Assembly: GCF_002160985.1 (NCBI RefSeq)
Contig: NZ_NFLQ01000008.1
Location: forward strand, 88,114 to 152,113
Direction of reading: 5' to 3'
DNA: 64,000 nt
DNA from: Lachnoclostridium sp. An118
GTDB lineage: Bacteria > Bacillota > Clostridia > Lachnospirales > Lachnospiraceae
A model generated the notes under the pieces. That model had not been told where the DNA came from and made no database searches. It saw only the letters and a program-made list of their open reading frames with translations. A program made the translations under genes and the position numbers. Shown here one piece after another: positions 43,256-52,957 of this stretch. Position 1 is the stretch's first letter. The number at the start of each line of letters is the position of its first letter.

Positions 43256-43927
43256 ATGCAGACACCCAGATACATTTTTGCAGATGATTTTTCTGCATTT
43301 GAAACCTATTTTAAGTCTGTTCCGGGAAGAAGGCGTTCCTTTAAAAAGGGAGACAGCCTGTGGGCCGCGGGACAGCCCTTCTCGCCGGTCTATTATATCT
43401 TGTCCGGGCTGGCCCTGACCTGCATCCACCACGAGGAGGGGCACAGGAAGATACTCTCCTTTCACGGAAAGGGGACCGTCTTCCCGGTCTATCACGGCAA
43501 TCGGTTCAAAATAGAAAGATCCATTGCCACCCAGGCTCTGGAGGATGTGGAAGCGCTGGAATTTTCCCCGCCCCAGTTCCGCCGCATGATGGAAGAGAGC
43601 TTTCCTCTCACAGAGACGGTCATTGACTGGTATGCGTCCTACGTCAACCTGCTCCTCTATGAGACGGCGCACCAGGAGTACAACAGCGCCTTCATAAAGC
43701 TGTGCAATCTTCTCTATCTCCTGGCAGAAAGAGAGGAGACAGAGGCGGGCCCAGTCATTTATCTGAGCCAGGAGGAGCTGGCGGATATCCTTGCGGCCAA
43801 CCGGGTCAATCTCTCTAGAAACATCTCCCGTCTCCGGCAGGAGGGCGTCATCGCTACAAGCCGGAAGCAGATCCGCATCCTGCGGCCGGACCTGCTGGCA
43901 GCCCACTGCTCCAGCGAGACGCTGTGA
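43256..43927 (+). CDS. Crp/Fnr-family transcription regulator
   Basis: A 223-residue regulator. The cyclic-nucleotide-binding-like domain covers about 15-135 ('KKGDSLWAAGQPFSPVYYILSG', 'EGHRKILSFHGKGTVFPVYHG' in part). The HTH is 'LSQEELADILAANRVNLSRNISRLRQEGVI' in part at about 165-195. No Fnr-type N-terminal cysteine cluster is seen, so it is not an O2-sensing Fnr. It may control the divergent TIGR04076 gene. Confidence 0.9.
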   Translation: MQTPRYIFADDFSAFETYFKSVPGRRRSFKKGDSLWAAGQPFSPVYYILSGLALTCIHHEEGHRKILSFHGKGTVFPVYHGNRFKIERSIATQALEDVEALEFSPPQFRRMMEESFPLTETVIDWYASYVNLLLYETAHQEYNSAFIKLCNLLYLLAEREETEAGPVIYLSQEELADILAANRVNLSRNISRLRQEGVIATSRKQIRILRPDLLAAHCSSETL

Positions 43928-44249
43928 CAGCCGGACACAGCCAGAGCACCAGCGCACGACTCAGAACATAGCAGGGGGCAGCGGGTGCAGCTGTCCGGCT
44001 TCTGCTGCCTGGCCAGGTGCATTACATTATCATCATACACGAAATCAGAGGGATTGTCTGTAGTCTAAGCTACAGAGAGTGCTCTGATTTTTCTGTCATT
44101 CAAAAACGGGATGTGCTATAATGGATGATGTATGATGCGGGGCAAAAAGACATGCATTTTTTGACAGCATGCAGATGGCATACAGACAGCATACAGACGG
44201 CATGTGATGTCACGGCGATGTGCAGACCCCGCGGTGCCAGGGAGGACTT

Positions 44250-45176
44250 ATGATCATCAGCGCAAGCAGGAGGACCGACATTCCTGCCCTGTATCCGGAG
44301 TGGTTTATGAACCGGCTGCTGGCAGAGGAAGTCCTGGTCCCCAACCCCTACAACAGAAAAAAGGTGAGCCGTATCCGCCTTACGCCTGAGGTGGTGGACT
44401 GCTTTGTGTTCTGGACGAAAAATCCGGAACCCATGCTGCCCTATCTGAAGATGATCGACAGGCTGGACTACCAGTATTATTTTCAGATGACGGTCACGGA
44501 CTATGAGAAGGACATAGAACCCCATCTGCCGTCCACGGAGGAGTCCATTGCCACCTTTATCCTTCTGAGCCAGCGGCTGGGGAAAAACAGGGTGGATTTC
44601 CGCTTTGATCCCATCCTCCTGACGGAGAAATATACCATTGACTATCACCTTGAGAAATTCGACATGATGTGCCAGTGGCTGCATCCCTATACGACCCGGT
44701 GCATTTTCAGCTTTGTGGACTCCTACAGAGGCAGCCCATTCAGGGAGCCGGAGGACGAGGAGAAGGTCATGCTGGCGGAGGGGCTTTCCAAAATTGCCGC
44801 CAGGTATGGTCTGCCCCTGTACACCTGCGCGGAGAAGATCGATCTGGAGCAGTACGGCATCCGCCACGCTGCCTGTGTTGACAGGGAGAAGATAAGGGAG
44901 ATCATCGGATACAAGCTGGACCTGAAGAAGGACAGGGGACAGAGGAAGGAGTGCGGCTGCTGCGAGAGCATTGACATCGGCATGTACGACACCTGCGTCC
45001 ACGGATGCCACTACTGCTATGCCACGGCCAGCCTTGCCAGCGCCAAGAGCAGGAGGGATGAGCACGACCCGGAGTCCCCCGTCCTGATCGGACATCTGCA
45101 GGGAGATGAGACGATCACAGACAGGGAAGTGGAGTCCAGCAGGGACATCCAGCTGTCGCTGTTTGATTTTATGTGA
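44250..45176 (+). CDS. DUF1848 family protein with a C-terminal Fe-S cysteine cluster
   Basis: A 308-residue protein. 'MIISASRRTDIPALYPEWFMNRL' in part is the diagnostic start of DUF1848, and 'FVFWTKNPEPMLPYL' with 'VDFRFDPILLTEKY' follow. The tail 'CGCCESIDIGMYDTC' and 'HGCHYCYAT' contains a cysteine set resembling that of radical SAM enzymes, though the order is at the C-terminus. Function is not established. The next gene begins 23 bp later on the same strand, suggesting a pair with the macrodomain enzyme. Confidence 0.85.
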   Translation: MIISASRRTDIPALYPEWFMNRLLAEEVLVPNPYNRKKVSRIRLTPEVVDCFVFWTKNPEPMLPYLKMIDRLDYQYYFQMTVTDYEKDIEPHLPSTEESIATFILLSQRLGKNRVDFRFDPILLTEKYTIDYHLEKFDMMCQWLHPYTTRCIFSFVDSYRGSPFREPEDEEKVMLAEGLSKIAARYGLPLYTCAEKIDLEQYGIRHAACVDREKIREIIGYKLDLKKDRGQRKECGCCESIDIGMYDTCVHGCHYCYATASLASAKSRRDEHDPESPVLIGHLQGDETITDREVESSRDIQLSLFDFM

Positions 45177-45199
45177 AAATGATCTGTTGGAGGAAGACA

Positions 45200-46003
45200 A
45201 TGACCCGTTCTGAGAAAGTATCCTGGCTGATCCGGGAGCTGAAAAAAGAAAATCCAGGCTATGAAGTCATCCGGGAGCCGATGAATGAGACGGAGAAGAG
45301 AAGGCTTCTGCGAAGCTTTATGAACGTGCGGTGGCCCGGAAGAGTGAGCCCTGAGTTCCTGCGGGTGCAGGATGAGCTTCTCAGGGAGGAGCTGGAGGAA
45401 AAAGGTGTCACAGATGGAGAGGCGCTGCCGGTGATCCGGGAGCAGTATCCCTGCACGGCCATAAAAAACGACGACCGCATCGTGCTCTGGAGGGGAGACA
45501 TCACCACCCTGGCTGTGGACGCCATAGTCAATGCGGCCAACTCCCAGATGCTGGGCTGCTTTGTCCCCTGCCACGGCTGCATCGACAATGCCATCCACTC
45601 GGCAGCGGGGGTCCAGCTGCGGAATGAGTGCGCGGAGCTGATGGAAGCCCAGGGCCACGAGGAGCCCGTGGGAAAGGCAAAGATTACAGGGGGCTACAAT
45701 CTGCCTGCCAGGCATGTGATTCACACAGTGGGCCCGGTGGTGGGCGTGCAGGTGACGGAAAAGCAGAAGGAGGAGCTGGCCTCCTGCTACAGGAGCTGCC
45801 TGAAGCTGGCGGAGAAACAGGGACTTACATCCATTGCTTTCTGCTGTATTTCCACAGGGGAGTTTCATTTTCCTAACAAGTTGGCGGCTCAGATTGCCAT
45901 AGACGTGATCGATAGGTATTTGTCCGGCTCCAGGCTTGAGCGGGTGGTAATTGATGTTTTTAAGGAAGAGGATCTGCATATTTATCAGAAGATTTTTCGG
46001 TAA
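45200..46003 (+). CDS. Zinc-type macrodomain, protein-ADP-ribose hydrolase
   Basis: Removes ADP-ribose from proteins. The 267-residue protein has a 100-residue helical N-terminal extension and then the macrodomain: 'AIVNAANSQMLGCFVPCHGCIDNAIHSAAG' in part, with the C-x4-H-x-C metal pattern of the Firmicutes zinc group, and 'GYNLPARHVIHTVGPVVG' in part. 'SIAFCCISTGEFHFPNKLAAQIA' in part closes the site. Start at 45200 has GGAGGAAG. In other Firmicutes such enzymes sit with SirTM and lipoate genes; those are not here. Confidence 0.9.
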   Translation: MTRSEKVSWLIRELKKENPGYEVIREPMNETEKRRLLRSFMNVRWPGRVSPEFLRVQDELLREELEEKGVTDGEALPVIREQYPCTAIKNDDRIVLWRGDITTLAVDAIVNAANSQMLGCFVPCHGCIDNAIHSAAGVQLRNECAELMEAQGHEEPVGKAKITGGYNLPARHVIHTVGPVVGVQVTEKQKEELASCYRSCLKLAEKQGLTSIAFCCISTGEFHFPNKLAAQIAIDVIDRYLSGSRLERVVIDVFKEEDLHIYQKIFR

Positions 46004-46117
46004 TCGTGTAAAAAAACAGGTTACTTATCCCCCGGACTGGAATAAGTTATCCACATCTGTGGTGGATAAGTGGGCACATCCCAGTTCTTAAGAGTTTATG
46101 AAAATTCAGTGAATTCC

Positions 46118-46431
46118 TTGACAAAACCACACTGTCTGGCTATCATTATGGATAGTTTATGAAAAAGGCGGAGAAGAAGAGGAGTACGCAGGTGTTACCG
46201 CTCCACAAAAGAGAGGGCTGTCCGTGGGCTGAGAGGCGGCCTGGAGAAGGAACTGCGGAAGGTAGCTTTGGAGCCGGATGGCTGAATGGCAGACAGCAGG
46301 TAAGTCATCCCGGAGTCGTTCACGTTACAGAATAAGAGAAGATATATGGAAGTGTTTCTTCCATATTAAATAAAGGTGGTACCGCGGACAGATATATTCG
46401 CCCTTTACGTTTCAGTGAGGGGTGATTTTTT
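46118..46431 (+). promoter_or_regulatory. Promoter and T-box riboswitch of valS
   Basis: TTGACA (46118-46123), 17 bp, TATCAT (46141-46146) give a promoter. A leader of nearly 300 bp follows, with 'AGAGAGGGCTG' and 'GCTGAGAGGCGGC' as in T-box stem I. The T-box sequence AAGGTGGTACCGCGG is at 46373-46387. A terminator hairpin CCCTTTAC/GTGAGGGG follows (46401-46422) with a T-run to 46431. The likely specifier codon is GTA (46262-46264) in 'GAAGGTAGCTTTGGAGC', matching valine. Uncharged tRNA-Val would allow read-through into valS. Confidence 0.92.
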
Positions 46432-46508
46432 ATTCAATAATAACCCTTCACCACATCAGTTACATGTGCTGCGAAGCAGCCGGAAGAATGGTTATGAGGA
46501 GGAAGAAC

Positions 46509-49172
46509 ATGAGCCAGAACCTGGAGAAGACCTATGATCCAAAGGAGATCGAACCAAAATTATACGACAAGTGGTGTGAGAACAAATACTTCCACGCTGA
46601 GGTGGACAGGAGCAGAAAACCTTTTACAACTGTCATGCCGCCCCCGAATATCACAGGAAAGCTGCATATGGGCCACGCCTTGGACAACACACTGCAGGAT
46701 ATCCTGATCCGCTATAAGAGGATGCAGGGATACAATGCCCTGTGGATCCCGGGAACAGACCACGCTGCCATCTCCACAGAGGTGAAGGTGACAAACCAGC
46801 TCAAAGAGGAAGGAATTGACAAGAAGGAACTGGGACGGGAGAAATTCCTGGAGCGCACCTGGCAGTGGAAGGAAGAGTACGCGGGAACCATCGAGGGACA
46901 GCTCAAGAAGCTGGGTGTTTCCTGTGACTGGGACAGAGAGCGGTTTACCATGGACGAGGGCTGTTCCAGGGCAGTGGAGGAAGTGTTCATCAGCCTGTAT
47001 GAGAAAGGCTATATCTATAAAGGATCCAGGATCATCAACTGGTGTCCGGTATGTAAGACATCCCTCTCCGACGCGGAAGTGGAGCACGAGGAGCAGGATG
47101 GACATTTCTGGCACATCAAGTACCCCATTGTAGGGACAGATGACTATCTGGAGATTGCGACTACCCGTCCGGAGACCATGCTGGGAGATACAGCCATCGC
47201 TGTGCATCCGGACGATGAGAGATACAAAGACATCGTAGGAAAGAAATGCCTGCTTCCGCTGACAGACCGGGAGATCCCCATTGTGGCGGACTACTATGTA
47301 GACAAAGAATTCGGGACCGGTGCCGTGAAGATCACACCGGCTCACGACCCCAACGACTTTGAGGTGGGAAAACGGCATGACCTGCCCGAGATCAACATCA
47401 TGAACGACGACGCCACCATCAATGAGCAGTACGGCGGCAAGTACGCCGGCATGGACCGCTATGAGGCGAGAAAAGCCATGGTGAAGGATCTGGAAGAGCA
47501 GGGATACCTTGTAAAGGTAGAGCCCCACTCTCACAACGTAGGAACCCACGACCGCTGCCACACCACAGTGGAGCCTCTCATCAAGCAGCAGTGGTTCGTG
47601 AAGATGGATGAGCTGGCAAAGCCTGCCATCGAGGCTGTGAAGAACGGCGATCTGAAATTTGTGCCGGAGCGGTTTGACAAGATCTATCTGCACTGGCTTG
47701 AAAATATCCGTGACTGGTGTATTTCCCGTCAGATCTGGTGGGGACACCGGATCCCAGCCTACTACTGCGACGAGTGCGGCGAGGTAGTAGTATCCAGGGG
47801 AATGCCGGAGAAATGCCCGAAGTGCGGCTGCACCCATCTTACACAGGATGAGGATACGCTGGACACCTGGTTCAGTTCTGCCCTGTGGCCCTTCTCCACG
47901 CTGGGATGGCCGGAAAAGAGCGAGGACCTGGACTACTTCTATCCCACAGATGTACTTGTGACAGGATACGATATCATTTTCTTCTGGGTGATCCGCATGG
48001 TATTTTCCGGATATGCCCATACAGGAAAGAGCCCCTTCCACACCGTGTTCATCCACGGCCTTGTGAGGGACTCCCTGGGACGCAAGATGAGCAAGTCCTT
48101 AGGAAACGGCATTGACCCGCTGGAGATCATTGACCAGTACGGCGCGGACGCCCTGCGTATGACCCTGGTGACAGGAAATGCCCCCGGAAACGACATGCGC
48201 TTCTACAATGAGAGAGTGGAGGCCAGCCGTAACTTTGCCAATAAAGTGTGGAATGCTTCCAGGTTCATTCTCATGAACATGGAGGATAAAACGATCACAG
48301 AGCCGGAGCTTGAGAAGCTTCTGCCGGCGGATAAGTGGATCCTTTCCAGGTGCAGCAGGCTGATCCGGGATGTCACAGAGAACATGGACAAGTTTGAGCT
48401 GGGTATCGCTCTGCAGAAAGTCTATGACTTTATCTGGGATGAGTTCTGTGACTGGTATATCGAGTTTGTAAAACAGAGAATGTACAATGCCAAGGAAGAG
48501 CCGGAGTCAGCGAACGTGGCTCTCTGGACTTTAAGGGAAGTGCTGAAAAACGCGCTGAAGCTGCTCCATCCGTTCATGCCTTTCGTGACAGAGGAGATCT
48601 ACAGCAAACTGATCCCGGAGGAAGAGTCGCTGATGATGTCCGACTGGCCGGAAGCGAAAAAAGAGTGGGAGTTCCCCCAGGCTGAAAATGTGGTGGAACA
48701 CCTGAAACTCATCGCCAGCGGGGTGAGAAATATCCGGGCGGAGATGAATGTCCCGGCAAACAGGAAAGTCAAGATCTATGTGGTAAGCGAAGACAAGGAG
48801 CTGCTTGCGGGCTTCGAGGAGCTGAAAGACGCCATGCTCCGTCTCGCCAACGCGTCAGACTTTATCATGCAGCAGAATAAAGAAGGCATCGGTGAGGACG
48901 CTATCTCCGTGGTCGTGCCGGACGCTACCGCCTATCTGCCGCTTGAGGATATGATCGACTTTGACCAGGAGATCGAGCGCCTTACAAAAGAGGAGGCCCG
49001 CCTCACAAAGGAGATCGCACGCTCCAACGGCATGCTGGGCAACGAGAAATTTGTCAGCAAGGCTCCCGCCGCCAAAGTGCAGGAGGAGAGGGAGAAGCTG
49101 GAAAAATATGAGCAGATGATGGCCCAGGTAAAGGACCGTCTCGCCTCTCTGAAGGATAAGATTTCCAAATAG
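46509..49172 (+). CDS. valS: Valyl-tRNA synthetase
   Basis: Charges tRNA-Val. The 887-residue class I enzyme has '[15 protein letters not shown]' (HIGH-type HMGH) near residue 45, '[13 protein letters not shown]' (KMSKS) near 525, and an editing domain between. '[22 protein letters not shown]' in part and the C-terminal coiled-coil arm '[21 protein letters not shown]' in part are typical of ValS. The start at 46509 follows AGGAGGAAGAAC and is preferred over 46422, which lies in the T-box terminator. Confidence 0.97.
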   Translation: MSQNLEKTYDPKEIEPKLYDKWCENKYFHAEVDRSRKPFTTVMPPPNITGKLHMGHALDNTLQDILIRYKRMQGYNALWIPGTDHAAISTEVKVTNQLKEEGIDKKELGREKFLERTWQWKEEYAGTIEGQLKKLGVSCDWDRERFTMDEGCSRAVEEVFISLYEKGYIYKGSRIINWCPVCKTSLSDAEVEHEEQDGHFWHIKYPIVGTDDYLEIATTRPETMLGDTAIAVHPDDERYKDIVGKKCLLPLTDREIPIVADYYVDKEFGTGAVKITPAHDPNDFEVGKRHDLPEINIMNDDATINEQYGGKYAGMDRYEARKAMVKDLEEQGYLVKVEPHSHNVGTHDRCHTTVEPLIKQQWFVKMDELAKPAIEAVKNGDLKFVPERFDKIYLHWLENIRDWCISRQIWWGHRIPAYYCDECGEVVVSRGMPEKCPKCGCTHLTQDEDTLDTWFSSALWPFSTLGWPEKSEDLDYFYPTDVLVTGYDIIFFWVIRMVFSGYAHTGKSPFHTVFIHGLVRDSLGRKMSKSLGNGIDPLEIIDQYGADALRMTLVTGNAPGNDMRFYNERVEASRNFANKVWNASRFILMNMEDKTITEPELEKLLPADKWILSRCSRLIRDVTENMDKFELGIALQKVYDFIWDEFCDWYIEFVKQRMYNAKEEPESANVALWTLREVLKNALKLLHPFMPFVTEEIYSKLIPEEESLMMSDWPEAKKEWEFPQAENVVEHLKLIASGVRNIRAEMNVPANRKVKIYVVSEDKELLAGFEELKDAMLRLANASDFIMQQNKEGIGEDAISVVVPDATAYLPLEDMIDFDQEIERLTKEEARLTKEIARSNGMLGNEKFVSKAPAAKVQEEREKLEKYEQMMAQVKDRLASLKDKISK

Positions 49173-49233
49173 AATCAAAGGACCGATAAAGCAGACAGCA
49201 GGGAGTATATGATTTACAGGGAAAAGGAAAGGG

Positions 49234-51453
49234 ATGACAATGAAAAAAATTCACTTGAAAAAGCCGGATATCAGAGGCACCCTTTATAAGATCAGACATT
49301 TGAAAAAAGAAGATGTAAAGGCGTGGCACCGGGCGAGGAAGGAGCGGCGGGAGAGGATCCTGGAGGCCCGCCGCAATGGGCCCTTTGCCCGGAAGATGAA
49401 GCCGGTCTACGCGTTTATGAACCGCTTTTCTCTGGTGTTTCATGCCCTGCTGGCATGTCTGATCAATTTTGTGATCGAAGCAATATCCAGACATTCCGCC
49501 TTTGAAGCCTGGGACTATATGATGGGGTCACCCCTTGTGTTCCTCTACAATGCGTTTATGATCTTTATGACCTTTACGGTCGTGTACCTGGTGAGGAGGA
49601 GGGTCTTCGCCCGCATCGTCATCAGCGTGCTCTGGCTGGTGCTGGGTGTGGCCAACGGCTACATGCTGATGGTCCGGGTGACACCCTTTAATGCCCAGGA
49701 CCTGAAGGCGGCTGGCGAGGGCCTGGCCCTTATCAACAACTATTTTGATCCCATGGAGCTGGTGCTGGTGATCGTGGGCCTTGCGGCGGTCATCGTGTGG
49801 AGTGTCTCCATGTGGAGGCGGGGTGGCCAGTTTGAGGGAAAGATGCACCGCGTCCTGGCGCTCGCCGGCGTGGTGGTGTGCTTCGGATCCTACACCTTCA
49901 TCTCCCAGGTGGCCCTGGACAAGCGGGTGGTGTCCAACTATTTCGGGAACATTGCCTTTGCCTACGAGGATTACGGTCTTCCCTACTGCTTTATGGCCAG
50001 CCTGTTCAACACAGGCATTGACGAGCCCAATGGCTACAGCCAGGAGACCATGGAGGCTGTCAGTGGTGACGGGGAGATAACAAAAACTGAGACAGGCCGG
50101 TCCCAGGAGGACCTGCCGAATGTGATCTTCATCCAGCTGGAGTCCTACTTTGACGTGGCCGAGGCGGAGTTTTTCACCACCTCTGAGGATGCCACGCCCA
50201 ACCTTCACGCCATGGCGGAGCAGTACTCATCTGGCTATTTTAAAGTGCCTTCTGTTGGGGCGGGGACAGCCAACACAGAATTTGAGGTGCTCACTGGTAT
50301 GAACATGCGCTACTTTGGCCCTGGAGAGTACCCCTACAAGACCATTGTGAAGTTTCAGCCCACGGAGAGTGCTGCCACGGCGTTTGGCGCCCTTGGATAC
50401 GGGACCCACGCCCTCCACAACAACGGGGGAAATTTCTACAGCCGGGCCAGAGTGTACAATATGATGGGGTTTGACACCTTCACCAGCAAAGAGTTCATGA
50501 ATATCCTGCAGACCACGGAAAACGGATGGTCCAAGGACGAGATACTCATTGACCATATCCTGGAGGCCATGGATACTACAGAGCAGCAGGATTTTGTGTT
50601 TGGCGTCAGCGTCCAGGGCCACGGAGATTACCCGGAGGAGCAGGTCCTCGAGAACCCGAAGATCAAGGTGGAGGGCATTGAGGACGAGGCCCTTAAAAAT
50701 AAATGGGAATACTATGTGAACCAGGTCTATGAGATGGACAAATTCGCAGGAGACCTGGTGGCTGCCATCGAGGAGAGAGGGGAGCCAACGGTCATCGTGT
50801 TTTACGGGGACCACCTTCCCACCATGGGGCTGGAGGCGGAGGACTTAAAGAGCCGCTATCTCTACAATACAAACTATGTGATCTGGGACAACATCGGCCT
50901 TGCAAAGGAGGACAGGAACATCCCTTCCTACCAGATCATGGCAGACGTGATGGAGCGTCTGGACATCCACTCCGGTGCAGTCTTCAACTATCACCAGGAG
51001 CGCCGGCAGACCAAGAATTACCTGGCAGACCTGGAGCTTCTGCAGTACGATATCATGTACGGAGAGCAGTATGTGTACAATGGCGAACCGCCCATTACCG
51101 AGGGACATATGCAGATGGGTGTGAAGGATGTGGAGATCACGGATCTGGTGCCAAAGCTGGAGGAAGGCTACAGTCTGTACGGCGAGAACTTTACCAAGAA
51201 CAGCCGGGTCTACGTGAACGGCGAGCGGCAGAAGAGTTCCTTCCTGAATAACACCAGGATTGAGCTGCCGGAGACCACTCTGGAAAACGGCGATGTAGTG
51301 ACTGTCAGCCAGGTGGGGTCCAGCAATACCGTTTTCCGCACCTCCTGCGAGTATATCTACCAGGACGGGACGCTGACAAAGGTGCCGGGAACAGGAAGTG
51401 CGGACCAGGAGGGCGTATCCTGGGTAGTGGCAAACGGAGAAGAGGAAGAGTAG
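49234..51453 (+). CDS. LTA synthase-family phosphoglycerol transferase
   Basis: A 739-residue membrane enzyme. Charged N-terminal tail, then about five hydrophobic segments (70-240: 'FSLVFHALLACLINFVIEAI' in part, 'LVFLYNAFMIFMTFTVVYLV' in part). The outer sulfatase-fold domain starts 'NVIFIQLESYFDV' with the metal Glu, and 'SVGAGTANTEFEVLTG' has the catalytic Thr. 'FYGDHLPTMG' holds the last metal site. It probably adds glycerol phosphate to cell-surface polymers. A 150-residue C-terminal part with beta structure follows the catalytic domain. Confidence 0.88.
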   Translation: MTMKKIHLKKPDIRGTLYKIRHLKKEDVKAWHRARKERRERILEARRNGPFARKMKPVYAFMNRFSLVFHALLACLINFVIEAISRHSAFEAWDYMMGSPLVFLYNAFMIFMTFTVVYLVRRRVFARIVISVLWLVLGVANGYMLMVRVTPFNAQDLKAAGEGLALINNYFDPMELVLVIVGLAAVIVWSVSMWRRGGQFEGKMHRVLALAGVVVCFGSYTFISQVALDKRVVSNYFGNIAFAYEDYGLPYCFMASLFNTGIDEPNGYSQETMEAVSGDGEITKTETGRSQEDLPNVIFIQLESYFDVAEAEFFTTSEDATPNLHAMAEQYSSGYFKVPSVGAGTANTEFEVLTGMNMRYFGPGEYPYKTIVKFQPTESAATAFGALGYGTHALHNNGGNFYSRARVYNMMGFDTFTSKEFMNILQTTENGWSKDEILIDHILEAMDTTEQQDFVFGVSVQGHGDYPEEQVLENPKIKVEGIEDEALKNKWEYYVNQVYEMDKFAGDLVAAIEERGEPTVIVFYGDHLPTMGLEAEDLKSRYLYNTNYVIWDNIGLAKEDRNIPSYQIMADVMERLDIHSGAVFNYHQERRQTKNYLADLELLQYDIMYGEQYVYNGEPPITEGHMQMGVKDVEITDLVPKLEEGYSLYGENFTKNSRVYVNGERQKSSFLNNTRIELPETTLENGDVVTVSQVGSSNTVFRTSCEYIYQDGTLTKVPGTGSADQEGVSWVVANGEEEE

Positions 51454-51455
51454 AT

Positions 51456-52754
51456 ATGACCTATCAGGATGCTGTCAGGTATATAGAAGAGATACCCAGA
51501 TTTACAGAGAAGCATTCCCTGGCCTATGTACGTGATTTTCTGAAAAGAATGGGAAACCCGGGGATGGACAGAAAGATCATCCATGTGGCGGGAACCAATG
51601 GGAAGGGGTCCGTCTGCGCCTACATGCAGGCGGTGCTCCTGGAGATGGGGAGACGGACAGGATTTTTTACGTCCCCCCATCTGATATCCCTGAATGAGCG
51701 GATCGTGGTGGACCGGGAACAGATAGATGATGCAGGATTTCTCGCCGTGTTTGAGCAGGTGAAAGAGACAGTGGATGGGATGGCAGCGGACGGCGTCTCC
51801 CATCCTTCTTATTTTGAGTTCCTTTTCGGGATGGCCATGCTGGCTTTTGCCCAGGCAGATGTGGAGTATATCATCCTGGAGACCGGGCTGGGGGGACGAT
51901 TGGACGCCACCAATGCGGTGGAGCACCCGGCTGTCACAGTGATCACCTCCATCAGCCTGGACCACACGGCATACCTGGGAGACACGGTGGAGCAGATCGC
52001 AGCTGAGAAGGCCGGGATCATCAAGGCGGGGGTTCCTGTCATCTTTGACGGGACAGAGCCCGGAGCTGCCCGGGTCATTGAGGCCCGGGCGGAGGCGCTC
52101 CATGCACCGTGTAGAAAGCTTGGGAAAAATGCGTTCGAAATCCGGGAAATTACCAGGAAACATATTGCATTTTCAAGGGGCAGTGCGTATGATAAAGATG
52201 AACTCTGGACCATCCGTGGCTGTGGGACCTATCAGATGATGAACGTGTCCCTGGCTCTTGCGGCGCTGGAGACAGTGCTCCCAAAGGAGTGTATCGACTA
52301 TGGGAGATGGAAAAGAGCAGTGTCCTCCGTTGTCTGGAAGGGACGGATGGAGGAGATACGGCCGGGGATCTTCCTGGACGGAGCTCACAATCCGGGTGCT
52401 GTGGAGGCATTTGCAGACACTCTGGAGGCTCTGGGGGAGAGGGAGCCGGTCATCCTTTTTTCCGCTGTGTCGGACAAGGAGTATGAGGTGATGGCGTCCA
52501 TCCTGTGTGAAAGGGTGAAGGCCAGTGTGTATATTGTCACAGAAATAAGAGACGGCAGAAGGGTTCCTGCCAGAGAGCTGGGGGAGATGTTCAGGCGCCG
52601 CACCCAAAGGCCGGTGCTTGTCTGTCCGGAGCCGGCGGAGGCGGTAAGGGAGGCGGCCCGCCTCGGACAGGGACGCAGCGTGTACTGCATCGGTTCTCTG
52701 TACCTGATCGGGGAGCTGCGCAGGCTCATAACAGAAGAGGCCGTCTGCACATAG
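51456..52754 (+). CDS. folC: Folylpolyglutamate synthase / dihydrofolate synthase
   Basis: Adds glutamate to folate. 432 residues. 'GTNGKGSVCAYMQAVL' is the ATP loop, 'TSPHLISLNERIVV' the folate-binding stretch, 'ETGLGGRLDATNAVE' the central Mur-ligase motif, and 'ITSISLDHTAYLGDTVEQIAAEKAGIIK' in part the metal-binding histidine region. 'FLDGAHNPGA' is in the C-terminal domain. It starts 3 bp after the LTA synthase stop. Confidence 0.95.
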   Translation: MTYQDAVRYIEEIPRFTEKHSLAYVRDFLKRMGNPGMDRKIIHVAGTNGKGSVCAYMQAVLLEMGRRTGFFTSPHLISLNERIVVDREQIDDAGFLAVFEQVKETVDGMAADGVSHPSYFEFLFGMAMLAFAQADVEYIILETGLGGRLDATNAVEHPAVTVITSISLDHTAYLGDTVEQIAAEKAGIIKAGVPVIFDGTEPGAARVIEARAEALHAPCRKLGKNAFEIREITRKHIAFSRGSAYDKDELWTIRGCGTYQMMNVSLALAALETVLPKECIDYGRWKRAVSSVVWKGRMEEIRPGIFLDGAHNPGAVEAFADTLEALGEREPVILFSAVSDKEYEVMASILCERVKASVYIVTEIRDGRRVPARELGEMFRRRTQRPVLVCPEPAEAVREAARLGQGRSVYCIGSLYLIGELRRLITEEAVCT

Positions 52755-52769
52755 AGGAGGTACAGGTTT

Positions 52770-52913
52770 ATGCTGAACTATGAGGAAGAACTGAAAAAAT
52801 TCCAGCCCAGCGTGGAAGTGGAAGATATAGAGGACGCAGTGTATCAGGAGGATCTGACGGATATGAGTGATATCCTGCGGGAGATGATCGAGCAGACAAA
52901 CAACAGTAAATAG
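52770..52913 (+). CDS. Small acidic protein of 47 residues
   Basis: Starts with ATG 15 bp after folC, with AGGAGG at 52755-52760. The product MLNYEEELKKFQPSVEVEDI and onward is highly acidic and helical, with the end 'LREMIEQTNNSK'. No family recognised; size and context fit a co-transcribed gene between folC and the TPR gene. The good ribosome site and lack of stop codons are the main support. Confidence 0.6.
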   Translation: MLNYEEELKKFQPSVEVEDIEDAVYQEDLTDMSDILREMIEQTNNSK

Positions 52914-52957
52914 AACAGACAAAGGAAGCCAATAATAAGAAAGAATACGGGGATCAT

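Noticed and set aside
46047..46068. TTATCCACA, a possible DnaA box, in a short inverted repeat
   Set aside because: Only one exact copy is present, and the region is the upstream part of the valS promoter, so an origin is not supported.
46422..46508. Longer N-terminus of ValS
   Set aside because: It would start inside the T-box terminator; the ATG at 46509 has AGGAGG.
46560..48056. A 498-codon minus-strand frame inside valS
   Set aside because: It lies fully opposite valS, whose motifs are complete.
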